From assembly GCF_000382345.1 (NCBI RefSeq), contig NZ_KB908134.1, positions 1-33,969 on the forward strand: a stretch of DNA of 33,969 bases, written 5' to 3'. Under the pieces are notes generated by a model. It was not told where the DNA came from. It did no database searches and saw only the letters and a program-made list of their open reading frames with translations. Source of the stretch: Massilia niastensis DSM 21313 (GTDB lineage Bacteria > Pseudomonadota > Gammaproteobacteria > Burkholderiales > Burkholderiaceae_D). A program made the translations under genes and the position numbers. This document shows, piece by piece, positions 15,782 through 23,974 of the stretch (its first letter is position 1; the number at the start of each line of letters is the position of its first letter).

Positions 15782-16180
15782 ATGAAACGCTCCCTTGCCG
15801 CCATCCTGATCGCCCTCGCCTGCGCCGGCGCCCACGCCACCGGCGATGGTTCGCACCCGTCGCAGGCGGCCAGCGAGCTGTCCGCCACCGTGGTGGGCGG
15901 GTCGATCGCCTCGGTCGCGCTGTCCGGCACGGTCGTGGTCGCCAGCGTGCGCGCGGTGGGCGACGGACTCGAACTGCTGCTGGAGAACAGCTTCAACGCC
16001 AGCCGCGCCACGGTGCGCCTGTCGGGCAAGGCGGCCGGCGGCCTGTCGCTGGCGGCCGGCACGGTGCTGGAGCTGGTGGCGTCCTCGGCCGGCCACGTGC
16101 TGGTCCTGTCGGGCAAGGCCATCGCCTTCCTCCCGAACGAGATCGGGCGCGCCCTGCTGCATTCGTCGCGGGTGCACTGA
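15782..16180 (+). CDS. Hypothetical secreted protein, first gene of a two-gene operon
   Basis: A 132-residue protein with a Sec signal (MKRSLAAILIALACAGAHA). The mature part is rich in Ser, Ala, Val and Gly with no Cys; alternating hydrophobic residues (SGTVVVASVRAVGDGLELLL) suggest a beta-rich fold. I recognise no family. GGAGGACAT just before ATG 15782 fixes the start. The stop codon is one base before the next gene's ATG, so the two are probably translated together. Confidence 0.75.
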   Translation: MKRSLAAILIALACAGAHATGDGSHPSQAASELSATVVGGSIASVALSGTVVVASVRAVGDGLELLLENSFNASRATVRLSGKAAGGLSLAAGTVLELVASSAGHVLVLSGKAIAFLPNEIGRALLHSSRVH

Positions 16181-16181
16181 G

Positions 16182-16958
16182 ATGCGCCGCTTGCTGATCG
16201 CCCTGCTGGCCGCCTGCGTCCTGCCCGCCCGGGCCGGCGCCGGCTGCGAAGAGCGGCCCCTGAGCGCGCTGGAGGCGGTGGCCTCGATCGACCTGGCGCG
16301 CCGCACCGTCGAGGAGCTCGACGCCAGCGGCGCCAGCGTGGCGCTGGTGTCGCGCGCCGGCCAGGACCTGGACCGCTACGGCGTGCGCTATTCCCACATG
16401 GGGATCGTGGTGCGCGACCATCCCGCCGGCCGCTGGACCGTCGTGCACGAACTGAACGAATGCGGCGCCGACAGCTCCGGGCTCTACCACGAAGGCATGG
16501 GCAACTTCTTCCTGACCGATTTGTTCCGGCATGAGGCGCAGCTGCTCATCCCCGGCGCCGCCACCCAGGCCCGCCTCGCGCGCCTGATGCTCGGCCGCAC
16601 GCCGCTGCGCCTGCACGAGCCGCGCTACAACATGCTGTCCTATGCCTTCTCGACGCGCTACCAGAATTCCAACCAGTGGGTCCTGGAGACGCTGGCGGCG
16701 GCCCATGCGGGTGCGGACCAGGTCGCCACGCGGGCCGAGGCCCAGGCATGGCTCCGGCAGGCCCGCTTCCAGCCGCTCACGATCGACGTGCCGACGGCGG
16801 TCCGGCTTGGCGCCCGCATGTTCCGCACCAACGTCGCCTTCGACGACCATCCCTTCGAACGCCGCATGGCGGGCAGGATCGACACCGTGACCACGGAGGC
16901 GATCCTGCGCTTCGTGCTTGCGGTCGATCCACAGGCAAGTGTGCGCATTGTGAGGTAA
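16182..16958 (+). CDS. DUF2145-family secreted protein
   Basis: A 258-residue protein with a Sec signal (MRRLLIALLAACVLPARAGA). The region YGVRYSHMGIVVRDHPAG, WTVVHELNECG and YAFSTRYQNSNQWVLETLAA matches the DUF2145 family as I know it; its function is not established. A SHMGIVV His (His72) followed about 90 residues later by YQNSNQWVLE (Ser163) resembles the layout of permuted NlpC/P60 (YiiX/LRAT-like) proteins, where the second block normally carries Cys. That is inference. Start ATG 16182 directly follows the preceding stop codon. Confidence 0.78.
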   Translation: MRRLLIALLAACVLPARAGAGCEERPLSALEAVASIDLARRTVEELDASGASVALVSRAGQDLDRYGVRYSHMGIVVRDHPAGRWTVVHELNECGADSSGLYHEGMGNFFLTDLFRHEAQLLIPGAATQARLARLMLGRTPLRLHEPRYNMLSYAFSTRYQNSNQWVLETLAAAHAGADQVATRAEAQAWLRQARFQPLTIDVPTAVRLGARMFRTNVAFDDHPFERRMAGRIDTVTTEAILRFVLAVDPQASVRIVR

Positions 16959-17137
16959 TCCGGGTGTGCCGGCCATGCATGACGGGTTCCACAACGCCAC
17001 CGTCTCTCCCAACAGGTGCAATTTATTTTTTAACAACACAACTGTGAGAATCTGCGCTATTCTGCATGTCGCAAAAGCATCATTTTTCTGAGAGTCAGTA
17101 TCGCCCGAGAAACCCAACCAACCACGGCGCACAGACG

Positions 17138-18670
17138 ATGTTCATCGACGGCAGACTGTTGAAACCAGACACCACCCTCCGCACCGACATCTGCATCGTC
17201 GGCACCGGCATGGGCGCGATTTCCGTAGCCAATTCCCTGGTGGGCGCGGGGCGCAGCGTGCTCTTCATCGAGACCGGGCCGATCAGGGCGTCGCGACGCG
17301 ACCGTCCCGCGCTGCACATCGAGAATGTCGGCCGGCCATTCGGCATATCGACCAGCCGCGGCCTGGAGGTGGGCGGCGGCACCGCGTTCTGGCATGGCGT
17401 CTGCGCCCCGCTCGACGAGCAGGATTTCCTCGAGCGCCCGTGGATTCCGCACAGCGGCTGGCCGATCGGGCGCAGCGACCTCGCCCCCTGGTACGCGGTC
17501 GCGCTCGACTTCCTGTGCGGCGCCAGCCAGGACGGCCCCGGCGGAACCGACGGTCCCGGCAGCAGCGCGCTGCAGGGAACCGATGTGTTCGATGCCAAGA
17601 CCTACCGCTTCCGCTCGCCGCCGTTCCGCGGCAAGGAAACCCTGCGCCGCTGGTGCGACCAGGGCCTGGTGCGCTGCGTCTACCACAGCACCGCGCTGCA
17701 ACTGCTGCAGGAGCACGGCCGGAGCCACACCCTGGTCGTCGGCAGCGGCGGCCACCGCTTCACCGTCAAGGCCGACCGCTTCGTGATCGCGGCCGGCGCC
17801 CTGGAAACCCCGCGCCTGCTGCTGAACTCGCTGCGCAAGCCGGACGTGCCGCTGCCGGCCACGCCCTGGTGGCTGGGACGCAACCTGATCGACCATCCGG
17901 CCGGCTACCTGTCGCAGGTGACCTTCCACCGTCCGTTTGCCGGCAAGCCCGGGGTGGAGGGCGAATCCGCGCCGGAGGTGCAGGCGTTTCCCGGCTTCAT
18001 GCTCAGGGGCGAGGTGCAGCGCACGCGCCAGCTGCCCAACCATGCGGTGTTCGTCAGGAAAGGCATCAGCCGGCGTCCGGTACCGAACAAGGCCGTGATG
18101 TCCTTCCTCGGCGTGCGCGGACCGCGCGACGTGGCGCTCTCGCACCTGAAGTCCCTGGTGCGCCACCCCTACATCATCTGGCGCATCGCACACCAGAAAT
18201 TGCCCTTGAGCGCACGCTCGCGCTATGGCGACCTGTTCTTCATGACCGAACAGCTGCCGAATCCGCACAGCCAGGTCAGCCTGTCCGCGAAGTCCCGGGA
18301 TGAATTCGGCTTTCCGATCGCGCGCGTGAACTGGCGCCTCAGCGACCAGGACATCGCCATGTTCGCCGAGTACCACGAGCTCCTGATGAGCAGCCTGCGC
18401 GGGCACGACGAGGTGCGCGGCCTGCGCTCCGACCCGCTCGCCCGCTGGGAGGATACGGTGGCCTCCGCCGCCCACCACCTGGGCACGGCGCGCATGGGGT
18501 CCTCGGCCAGGGATGGCGTGGTCGACCGCAACCTCAAGGTGTTCGGCTTCGACAACGTCTGGATCAGCGACGGATCGGTGTTTCCCACCGCGGGCAGCGT
18601 CAACCCCTCGCTGACGATCTGCGCCCTCGGCCACCGCCTGGGCGCGCACCTGAACCGGATGCGCGCCTGA
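17138..18670 (+). CDS. GMC-family FAD-dependent oxidoreductase
   Basis: A 510-residue flavoprotein of the choline/alcohol oxidase group. The N-terminus has the FAD-binding beta-alpha-beta fold (TDICIVGTGMGAISVANSLV, with Glu at the end of strand 2 in LFIETG). The C-terminus has AHHLGTARMGSS with the candidate catalytic His447, and SVNPSLTICALGHRLG with Asn489, the usual His/Asn pair. The middle includes VIAAGALETPRLLL, also typical. ATG 17138 (MFIDGRLL) is chosen because relatives usually begin M-IDA/G-RLL; an ATG at 17066 would add 24 residues with no family likeness, and neither has a strong ribosome-binding site. The substrate (sugar or alcohol) is unknown. No cytochrome c or gamma-subunit partner gene is adjacent. 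Confidence 0.87.
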   Translation: MFIDGRLLKPDTTLRTDICIVGTGMGAISVANSLVGAGRSVLFIETGPIRASRRDRPALHIENVGRPFGISTSRGLEVGGGTAFWHGVCAPLDEQDFLERPWIPHSGWPIGRSDLAPWYAVALDFLCGASQDGPGGTDGPGSSALQGTDVFDAKTYRFRSPPFRGKETLRRWCDQGLVRCVYHSTALQLLQEHGRSHTLVVGSGGHRFTVKADRFVIAAGALETPRLLLNSLRKPDVPLPATPWWLGRNLIDHPAGYLSQVTFHRPFAGKPGVEGESAPEVQAFPGFMLRGEVQRTRQLPNHAVFVRKGISRRPVPNKAVMSFLGVRGPRDVALSHLKSLVRHPYIIWRIAHQKLPLSARSRYGDLFFMTEQLPNPHSQVSLSAKSRDEFGFPIARVNWRLSDQDIAMFAEYHELLMSSLRGHDEVRGLRSDPLARWEDTVASAAHHLGTARMGSSARDGVVDRNLKVFGFDNVWISDGSVFPTAGSVNPSLTICALGHRLGAHLNRMRA

Positions 18671-18683
18671 CCGGGACCCGGCG

Positions 18684-18694
18684 CCCCCCCCCCC
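18684..18694. repeat. Homopolymeric run of 11 C in an intergenic region
   Basis: An uninterrupted C11 tract lies 14 bp after the GMC gene stop codon and about 84 bp before the molybdenum hydroxylase operon. Such tracts mutate by slippage and can change promoter spacing; they are also a common place for sequencing length error. Confidence 0.9.
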
Positions 18695-18777
18695 TTCTCA
18701 GCAATAAGTGCGTGACCTAACCGACCGTCCGCGCCGGCCGGCATAAGGTCAAGGTTTCACTCACTGAGGGGGTGGTC

Positions 18778-19302
18778 ATGGATCTTTACCAGCAGTATCC
18801 GATCCTGCTGCACATCAACGGACAGGAGCGCCGGTTCGAGGTCGAATCCTGGGTGACCCTGCTCGACCTGCTGCGCGAACGGGCGGCGCTCACCGGCACC
18901 AAGAAGGGCTGCGACCACGGCCAGTGCGGCGCCTGCACGGTCCTGGTGGATGGCCGGCGCATCAATTCCTGCCTGACCCTGGCGGTCATGCAGGACGGCC
19001 GCGCGGTCACCACCGTCGAGGGCCTGGCCCAGGGCGAACAGCTGCATCCGCTGCAGCAGGCCTTCATCGAGCGCGACGCCTTCCAGTGCGGCTACTGCAC
19101 CCCGGGCCAGCTGTGTTCCGCCGCCGGCCTCATCAACGAGGGCCAGGCGAAGACCCGCGACGACGTCCGCGAACTGATGAGCGGCAACCTGTGCCGCTGC
19201 GGCGCCTATCCGCAGATCGCCCAGGCGGTCGTCGACGTGATGGGCATCCGCGACGACAGGGACGGCAAGGAGCCGTTCACCACCGGTCCGGTGCTGGCAT
19301 GA
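18778..19302 (+). CDS. Molybdenum hydroxylase, 2Fe-2S subunit (PaoA/XDH type)
   Basis: A 174-residue electron-transfer subunit. The first cluster is the plant-ferredoxin type with GCDHGQCGACTV (Cys45, 50, 53) and Cys65; the second is CGYC (Cys104, 107) and LCRC (Cys139, 141), so both 2Fe-2S sites are complete. In E. coli PaoA a Tat signal carries the complex to the periplasm; here there is no twin-arginine leader, so this complex should be cytoplasmic. Start ATG 18778 has GAGGGGG 7 bp upstream; a GTG 6 bp earlier is possible. Its stop overlaps the next start (ATGA). Confidence 0.92.
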   Translation: MDLYQQYPILLHINGQERRFEVESWVTLLDLLRERAALTGTKKGCDHGQCGACTVLVDGRRINSCLTLAVMQDGRAVTTVEGLAQGEQLHPLQQAFIERDAFQCGYCTPGQLCSAAGLINEGQAKTRDDVRELMSGNLCRCGAYPQIAQAVVDVMGIRDDRDGKEPFTTGPVLA

Positions 19303-20315
19303 ATCCCTTCCTCTACAACCAGCCCAGGGACCTCGAGGGCGCGCTGGCGACCCTGTCCGTACAGGGCGCCCGCCCGATCGCCGGCGGCACCAACCTGCTC
19401 GACCTGATGAAGGAAGGCGTGATGGCGCCGGCGCGGCTGGTCGACATCAATACCATCGGCCTCGACCGCATCGAAGCCGCGCCCGGCGGCGGCCTGCTGC
19501 TGGGCGCCCTGGCGCGCAACGCCGATACCGCCTACCATCCGCTGGTGCGCGAGCGCTATCCGCTGCTGGGCGCCGCGATCCTGGCCGGCGCCTCGCCCCA
19601 GCTGCGCAACATGGCCACCAACGGCGGCAACCTGATGCAGCGCACCCGCTGCGTCTACTTCTACGATGTCGGAGTGCCCTGCAACAAGCGCGAACCCGGC
19701 ACCGGCTGCCCGGCGAAGGAAGGCGTCAACCGCCAGCTCGCCATCCTGGGCGCCAGCGAGGCCTGCATCGCCACCCACCCGTCCGACATGTGCGTGGCGC
19801 TGCGCGCCCTCGACGCCACCGTGCACGTGCGCTCGCAGGCCGGCGGCGAGCGCGCGATCCCCTTCGCCGACTTCCAGCGCCTGCCCGGCGACCGCCCCGA
19901 CCTCGACAACACGCTCGCAGCGGGCGAGCTGATCACCCACATCACCCTCCCCGAGGCGGGACGCTTCGCCGGCCATTCGGCCTACATCAAGGTGCGCGAC
20001 CGGCTCTCGTATGCCTTCGCGCTGGTATCGGTCGCGGCCGCGCTCGACCTCGATGCGGACGGACGGATCCGCGAGGCGCGCATCGCCCTCGGCGGCGTGG
20101 CCCACAAGCCCTGGCGCGTGCCGGGCGCCGAAGCGGCCCTCGCGGGCCGGCCGCCCGCCACCGCCGCCTTCATGACGGCCGCCGACGCCATCCTGGACGG
20201 CGCGCGCGGCCATGGCCAGAACGACTTCAAGGTGTCGCTTGCGCGCAACGCCATCATCCATGCGCTGGCCATCGCGGCCCGCGGCACCGTGCAGGCACAG
20301 GGAGGAAGACAATGA
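19299..20315 (+). CDS. Molybdenum hydroxylase, FAD subunit with extra 4Fe-4S loop (PaoB type)
   Basis: A 338-residue flavoprotein subunit that passes electrons from the Fe-S centres to the final acceptor. The FAD domain has PIAGGTNLLDLMKEG and IATHPSDMCVALRAL. Four Cys (118, 128, 137, 156) in RCVYFYDVGVPCNKREPG, TGCPAKEG and SEACIATHPSD fit the inserted 4Fe-4S loop known in PaoB and 4-hydroxybenzoyl-CoA reductase beta subunits and absent from xanthine dehydrogenase. This places the complex in the aldehyde/aromatic branch rather than purine breakdown. ATG 19299 overlaps the preceding stop. Confidence 0.9.
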   Translation: MNPFLYNQPRDLEGALATLSVQGARPIAGGTNLLDLMKEGVMAPARLVDINTIGLDRIEAAPGGGLLLGALARNADTAYHPLVRERYPLLGAAILAGASPQLRNMATNGGNLMQRTRCVYFYDVGVPCNKREPGTGCPAKEGVNRQLAILGASEACIATHPSDMCVALRALDATVHVRSQAGGERAIPFADFQRLPGDRPDLDNTLAAGELITHITLPEAGRFAGHSAYIKVRDRLSYAFALVSVAAALDLDADGRIREARIALGGVAHKPWRVPGAEAALAGRPPATAAFMTAADAILDGARGHGQNDFKVSLARNAIIHALAIAARGTVQAQGGRQ

Positions 20316-22624
20316 GCGAGCTGATCCCGGAACTGCGCACCCCGAGCGCGCCCGAAGGCACCGGCCGGGTGCGCAGCGGCATGGCGGTCTCGCGCGTCGA
20401 CGGCCGCGCCAAGGTCACCGGCGCGGCGCAGTACGCCGCCGAATTCGACGCCCCCGGCCTGTGCTACGGCGTGGCCGTCAACAGCACCATCGCGCGCGGC
20501 CGCATCGTGCGCATCGACCTGGTCGACGCGCTCACCGCGCACGGCGTGATCGCCATCCTCACGCACCAGAACCGGCCGAAGATGCGCTCCGTCGACCTCG
20601 CCTACAAGGACATGACCGCGCCCGCCGGCTCGCCCTTCCGCCCCCTCTACAGCGACGAGATCTTCTACAGCGGCCAGCCGGTGGCCCTGGTGGTGGCCGA
20701 CAGCGTCGAGGCAGCGCGCCACGCCGCCTCGCTGGTGCGCGTCAGCTACGAGAGCCGGGAGCACGAGACCGACCTGCTGGCCAGCCTGGACAAGGCCTAC
20801 AAGCCGCGTCCCCTCAAGGCCGGCTTCAAGCCGCCCGGCTCGAAGGGGAATGCGGCCAGGGCCTTCGAGGCCGCGCCGGTCAAGGTCGACGCCCGCTTCT
20901 ACAACGGGGTCGAGCACCACAACCCGATGGAGATGCACGCCTCGACCGTGATCCGCGCCGAGGACGGCCACCTGACCATCTACGACAAGACCCAGAGTTC
21001 GCAGAACAGCCGCTGGTACGTCTCCCACGTGTTCGGCCTGGCGAAGGACAAGGTCACCGTGCGCAACCCCTACGTCGGCGGCGCCTTCGGTTCCGGCCTG
21101 CGTCCGCAGTACAACCTGCCGCTGGCCGTGATGGCGGCGCTCCAGCTCAAGCGCTCGGTGCGGGTGGTGCTCACCCGCCAGCAGATGTTCAGCTTCGGCC
21201 ATCGCCCCGAGACCTGGCACCGGGTGCGCCTCGCCGCCAACCCCGACGGCAGGCTGCAGGCCATCCTGCACGAGGCGATCCAGGAGACCTCGCGCCTCGA
21301 GGACTACGTCGAGGTGATCGTCAACTGGTCCGGACAGTTGTATGCATGCGACAACATCGCGCTCGGCTACAAGGTGGTCGCGCAGGACCGCCACTCGCCG
21401 ATCGACATGCGCGCCCCCGGCGCGGCGCACGGCGTGCATGCGCTCGAAGTGGCGATGGACGAGCTGGCCTTCGAGCTCGGCATGGACCCGCTCGACCTGC
21501 GCCTGAAGAACTACACCGAGATCGCGCCGATCGAGGACAAGCCGTTCTCGACCAAGGCGCTGCGCGAATGCTACCGCCAGGGCGCCGAACGCTTCGGCTG
21601 GGCCGGGCGTCCCTACCAGCCGCGCACCCTGCGCGACGGCGAGGAACTGGTCGGCTGGGGCATGGCCACCGGGATCTGGGATGCGCTGGTGATGGTGGCG
21701 CGGGTCAGCGCGGTGCTGCATGCCGACGGGCGCCTGGTGGTCAGCAGCGCCGCCTCCGACATCGGCACCGGCACCTATACCGCGATGGCGATCATCGCGG
21801 CCGAAGCCATGGGACTGCCGATGGAACGGGTCACCTTCCAGCTGGGCGACTCGACCCTGCCGCTGGCCCCGATCGAAGGCGGTTCCTCGCACGTGGCGAC
21901 CGTCGGCTCGGGCGTCGTCGGGGCCTGCGAGAAGCTCAGGAAGCACCTGCTGCGCCTGGCCCAGGCGACACCGGACTCGCCCTTCCGGAACCTGCGCCTG
22001 AAGGACGTGGACTTCGCCGACGGCGCCCTGTTCCTGCGCAAGGACCCGCAGCAGCGGCTGCTCCTGAGCGAAGTGCTCGCTTCGGCCGGGGTCGACCGGA
22101 TCGAGGAGAAATTCCTCATGACGCCGCAGGCGCTGAAGCAGCACAAGTACGCCCGCGCCGTGCACTCGGCGGTGTTCTGCGAGGTGAAGGTCAACGAGGC
22201 CCTGGGCATGGTGCGGGTCACGCGCGTGGTGAGCGCGGTCGCGGCCGGCCGCATCATCAACGCCAAGGCGGCCGCCAGCCAGATCAGCGGCGGCGTGGTG
22301 TGGGGAATCAGCCAGGCCCTGCACGAGGAAACCCACACCGACCACCGCCTGGGACGCTTCATGAACCACAATTACGCGGAGTACCACGTGGCGGTCAATG
22401 CCGACATCCACGACATCGAGGTGATCTTCGCCGAGGAAGATGACCGCGTGGTCAGCAAGCAGCTCGGGGCCAAGGGCGTGGGCGAGATCGGCATCGTCGG
22501 CGTGGCGGCGGCGATCTCGAACGCGATCTTCCATGCCACCGGCAAGCGCCTGCGCACCACGCCGATGACCCCGGACAAACTGTTGCTCGGCGACCCCGAG
22601 CTGCCGGCCGCCGGCGCCGATTGA
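20312..22624 (+). CDS. Molybdenum hydroxylase, molybdopterin-binding catalytic subunit (PaoC/XDH type)
   Basis: A 770-residue catalytic subunit. It opens with SRVDGRAKVTGAAQYAAEF, then has the Mo-cofactor block PYVGGAFGSGLRPQ and the C-terminal GAKGVGEIGIVG with the catalytic Glu725 that activates water at the Mo centre. Such enzymes oxidise aldehydes or hydroxylate aromatic and N-heterocyclic rings; the PaoB-like partner favours an aldehyde oxidoreductase. Cofactor is probably the cytosine dinucleotide form, as in Pao. GGAGG precedes ATG 20312, which overlaps the previous stop. No XdhC/PaoD-type maturation factor is nearby. A strong terminator follows. Confidence 0.92.
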   Translation: MSELIPELRTPSAPEGTGRVRSGMAVSRVDGRAKVTGAAQYAAEFDAPGLCYGVAVNSTIARGRIVRIDLVDALTAHGVIAILTHQNRPKMRSVDLAYKDMTAPAGSPFRPLYSDEIFYSGQPVALVVADSVEAARHAASLVRVSYESREHETDLLASLDKAYKPRPLKAGFKPPGSKGNAARAFEAAPVKVDARFYNGVEHHNPMEMHASTVIRAEDGHLTIYDKTQSSQNSRWYVSHVFGLAKDKVTVRNPYVGGAFGSGLRPQYNLPLAVMAALQLKRSVRVVLTRQQMFSFGHRPETWHRVRLAANPDGRLQAILHEAIQETSRLEDYVEVIVNWSGQLYACDNIALGYKVVAQDRHSPIDMRAPGAAHGVHALEVAMDELAFELGMDPLDLRLKNYTEIAPIEDKPFSTKALRECYRQGAERFGWAGRPYQPRTLRDGEELVGWGMATGIWDALVMVARVSAVLHADGRLVVSSAASDIGTGTYTAMAIIAAEAMGLPMERVTFQLGDSTLPLAPIEGGSSHVATVGSGVVGACEKLRKHLLRLAQATPDSPFRNLRLKDVDFADGALFLRKDPQQRLLLSEVLASAGVDRIEEKFLMTPQALKQHKYARAVHSAVFCEVKVNEALGMVRVTRVVSAVAAGRIINAKAAASQISGGVVWGISQALHEETHTDHRLGRFMNHNYAEYHVAVNADIHDIEVIFAEEDDRVVSKQLGAKGVGEIGIVGVAAAISNAIFHATGKRLRTTPMTPDKLLLGDPELPAAGAD

Positions 22625-22631
22625 GTAGCAC

Positions 22632-22662
22632 GCCGCCGGCAGCGTCCGGCGGCTTTTTTTTT
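22632..22662 (+). terminator. Rho-independent terminator after the molybdenum hydroxylase operon
   Basis: A perfect 8-bp stem GCCGCCGG (22632-22639) with CCGGCGGC (22646-22653) is followed by nine T (22654-22662), 7 bp past the stop codon. It should separate this operon from tctCBA. Confidence 0.9.
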
Positions 22663-22709
22663 GGCATGCCCTGTTTCGCCACATACAGGAAATCCGTAGT
22701 TTCCCGTAG

Positions 22710-22738
22710 TTGCCAATTTATATATTTGCTGGTACAAC
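22710..22738 (+). promoter_or_regulatory. Candidate sigma70 promoter for tctCBA
   Basis: TTGCCA (22710-22715), 17-bp A/T-rich spacer, TACAAC (22733-22738). It lies 120 bp before tctC in the only A/T-rich part of the gap. Just upstream, CCGTAGTT occurs twice 10 bp apart (22694-22701, 22704-22711), one helical turn, which could be an activator site. Confidence 0.45.
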
Positions 22739-22858
22739 CGATGCTGCGTATGCAGGCGCATTGAACGCCCGCGCTTTGCCGGCCCCGGCCGGCGGCGAGC
22801 GACGAAGCCGACGCGCCGTAACCGTAAAGACAAATAAACCGAGGTTAGAGGACGACAC

Positions 22859-23833
22859 ATGAAACTCAAAACGATATGCACGGCTGCGTGCATGGCGCTG
22901 CTCGCCAGCGGCCTGGCCCAGGCACAGAACTATCCGACGAAGACGATCACCATGATCGTCCCGTTCGCCGCCGGCGGTCCGACCGACACGGTGGCGCGCC
23001 TGGTGGCCCAGTCGATGGGCACCACGCTGAAACAGCAGATCATCGTCGAGAACGTGGGCGGTGCCGGCGGCACCATCGGTGCGGCGCGCGTGGCCAAGGC
23101 GGCGCCGGACGGATACACCCTGTTCCTGCACCACATCGGCCAGTCGACCGCCCCGGCCCTGTACCGCAAGCTCACCTATAACGCGATCGACAGCTTCGAA
23201 CCGATCGGCCTGGTCACCGACGTGCCGATGACCATCGTGGCGCGCAAGGACTTCCCGGCCAAGGACGCCAAGGAGATGCTGGCCTACGTCAAGGCCAACA
23301 AGGACAAGGTCACCTACGCCAACGCCGGCCTCGGTTCGGCCTCGCACCTGTGCGGCATGCTGCTGCAGAGCGCGATGGGCGTCGACCTGACCACCGTCGC
23401 CTACAAGGGCACCGGTCCGGCCATGAACGACCTGCTCGGCGGCCAGGTGGACCTGATGTGCGACCAGACCACCAACACCACCAGCCAGATCAAGAGCGGC
23501 AAGATCAAGGTCTACGGCGTGACCACCAAGGCCCCGCTGGCGGCCCTGCCGAACGTGCCGACCATGTCCAGCGCCGGCCTGCCGAACTTCGAGATCGCCG
23601 TGTGGCACGCCCTGTACGCGCCGAAGGGTACGCCGAAGCCGGTCGTCGACGCACTGTCGAACGCCCTGCGCGCCGCGCTCAAGGATCCGACGGTCAAGCA
23701 GCGCTTCGCCGACCTCGGCACCGAACCGGTCGCCGACGAGCGCGCCCGTCCGGAAGCGCTGCGCACCTACCTGAAATCCGAGATCGACCGCTGGGGTCCG
23801 ATCATCAAGAAAGCCGGCACCTTCGCCGACTAA
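22859..23833 (+). CDS. tctC: Tripartite tricarboxylate transporter solute-binding protein (Bug family)
   Basis: A 324-residue periplasmic binding protein. Signal peptide MKLKTICTAACMALLASGLA with cleavage near AQAQ. The mature start YPTKTITMIVPFAAGGPTDT is the Bug/TctC motif, and GAARVAKAAPDGYTLFLHHI and AYKGTGPAMNDLLGGQVDLM follow as usual. It catches an organic acid and delivers it to TctAB; ligands known in the family include citrate, carboxylates and aromatic acids such as terephthalate. AGAGGACGACAC precedes ATG 22859. First gene of tctCBA. Confidence 0.92.
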   Translation: MKLKTICTAACMALLASGLAQAQNYPTKTITMIVPFAAGGPTDTVARLVAQSMGTTLKQQIIVENVGGAGGTIGAARVAKAAPDGYTLFLHHIGQSTAPALYRKLTYNAIDSFEPIGLVTDVPMTIVARKDFPAKDAKEMLAYVKANKDKVTYANAGLGSASHLCGMLLQSAMGVDLTTVAYKGTGPAMNDLLGGQVDLMCDQTTNTTSQIKSGKIKVYGVTTKAPLAALPNVPTMSSAGLPNFEIAVWHALYAPKGTPKPVVDALSNALRAALKDPTVKQRFADLGTEPVADERARPEALRTYLKSEIDRWGPIIKKAGTFAD

Positions 23834-23918
23834 GAACGGCGCCAGGCGGGACGGACCGGGAAGCCGGCTCCGCCTGCCTGCGTGCCGGAAGCAGATCGCG
23901 CCGCCGCGACGGCGGGCC

Positions 23919-23933
23919 GCCCGGTCACCGGGC
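23919..23933. other. Stem-loop in the tctC-tctB gap
   Basis: GCCCGG and CCGGGC pair around a TCA loop inside a very G/C-rich 141-bp spacer between tctC and tctB. A hairpin here could protect the tctC message end or reduce read-through, giving more binding protein than membrane subunits, as is common in such operons. Structure is visible; the role is inference. Confidence 0.3.
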
Positions 23934-23974
23934 CGGCGCGATAGTCGTATAACAAAGCAATAAGGGGACCACAA

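Noticed and set aside
18778..22624. Xanthine dehydrogenase for purine breakdown (xdhAB)
   Set aside because: The separate 2Fe-2S, FAD and Mo subunits and the extra four-Cys loop in the FAD subunit fit the Pao/aldehyde-aromatic branch better; no purine genes are nearby.
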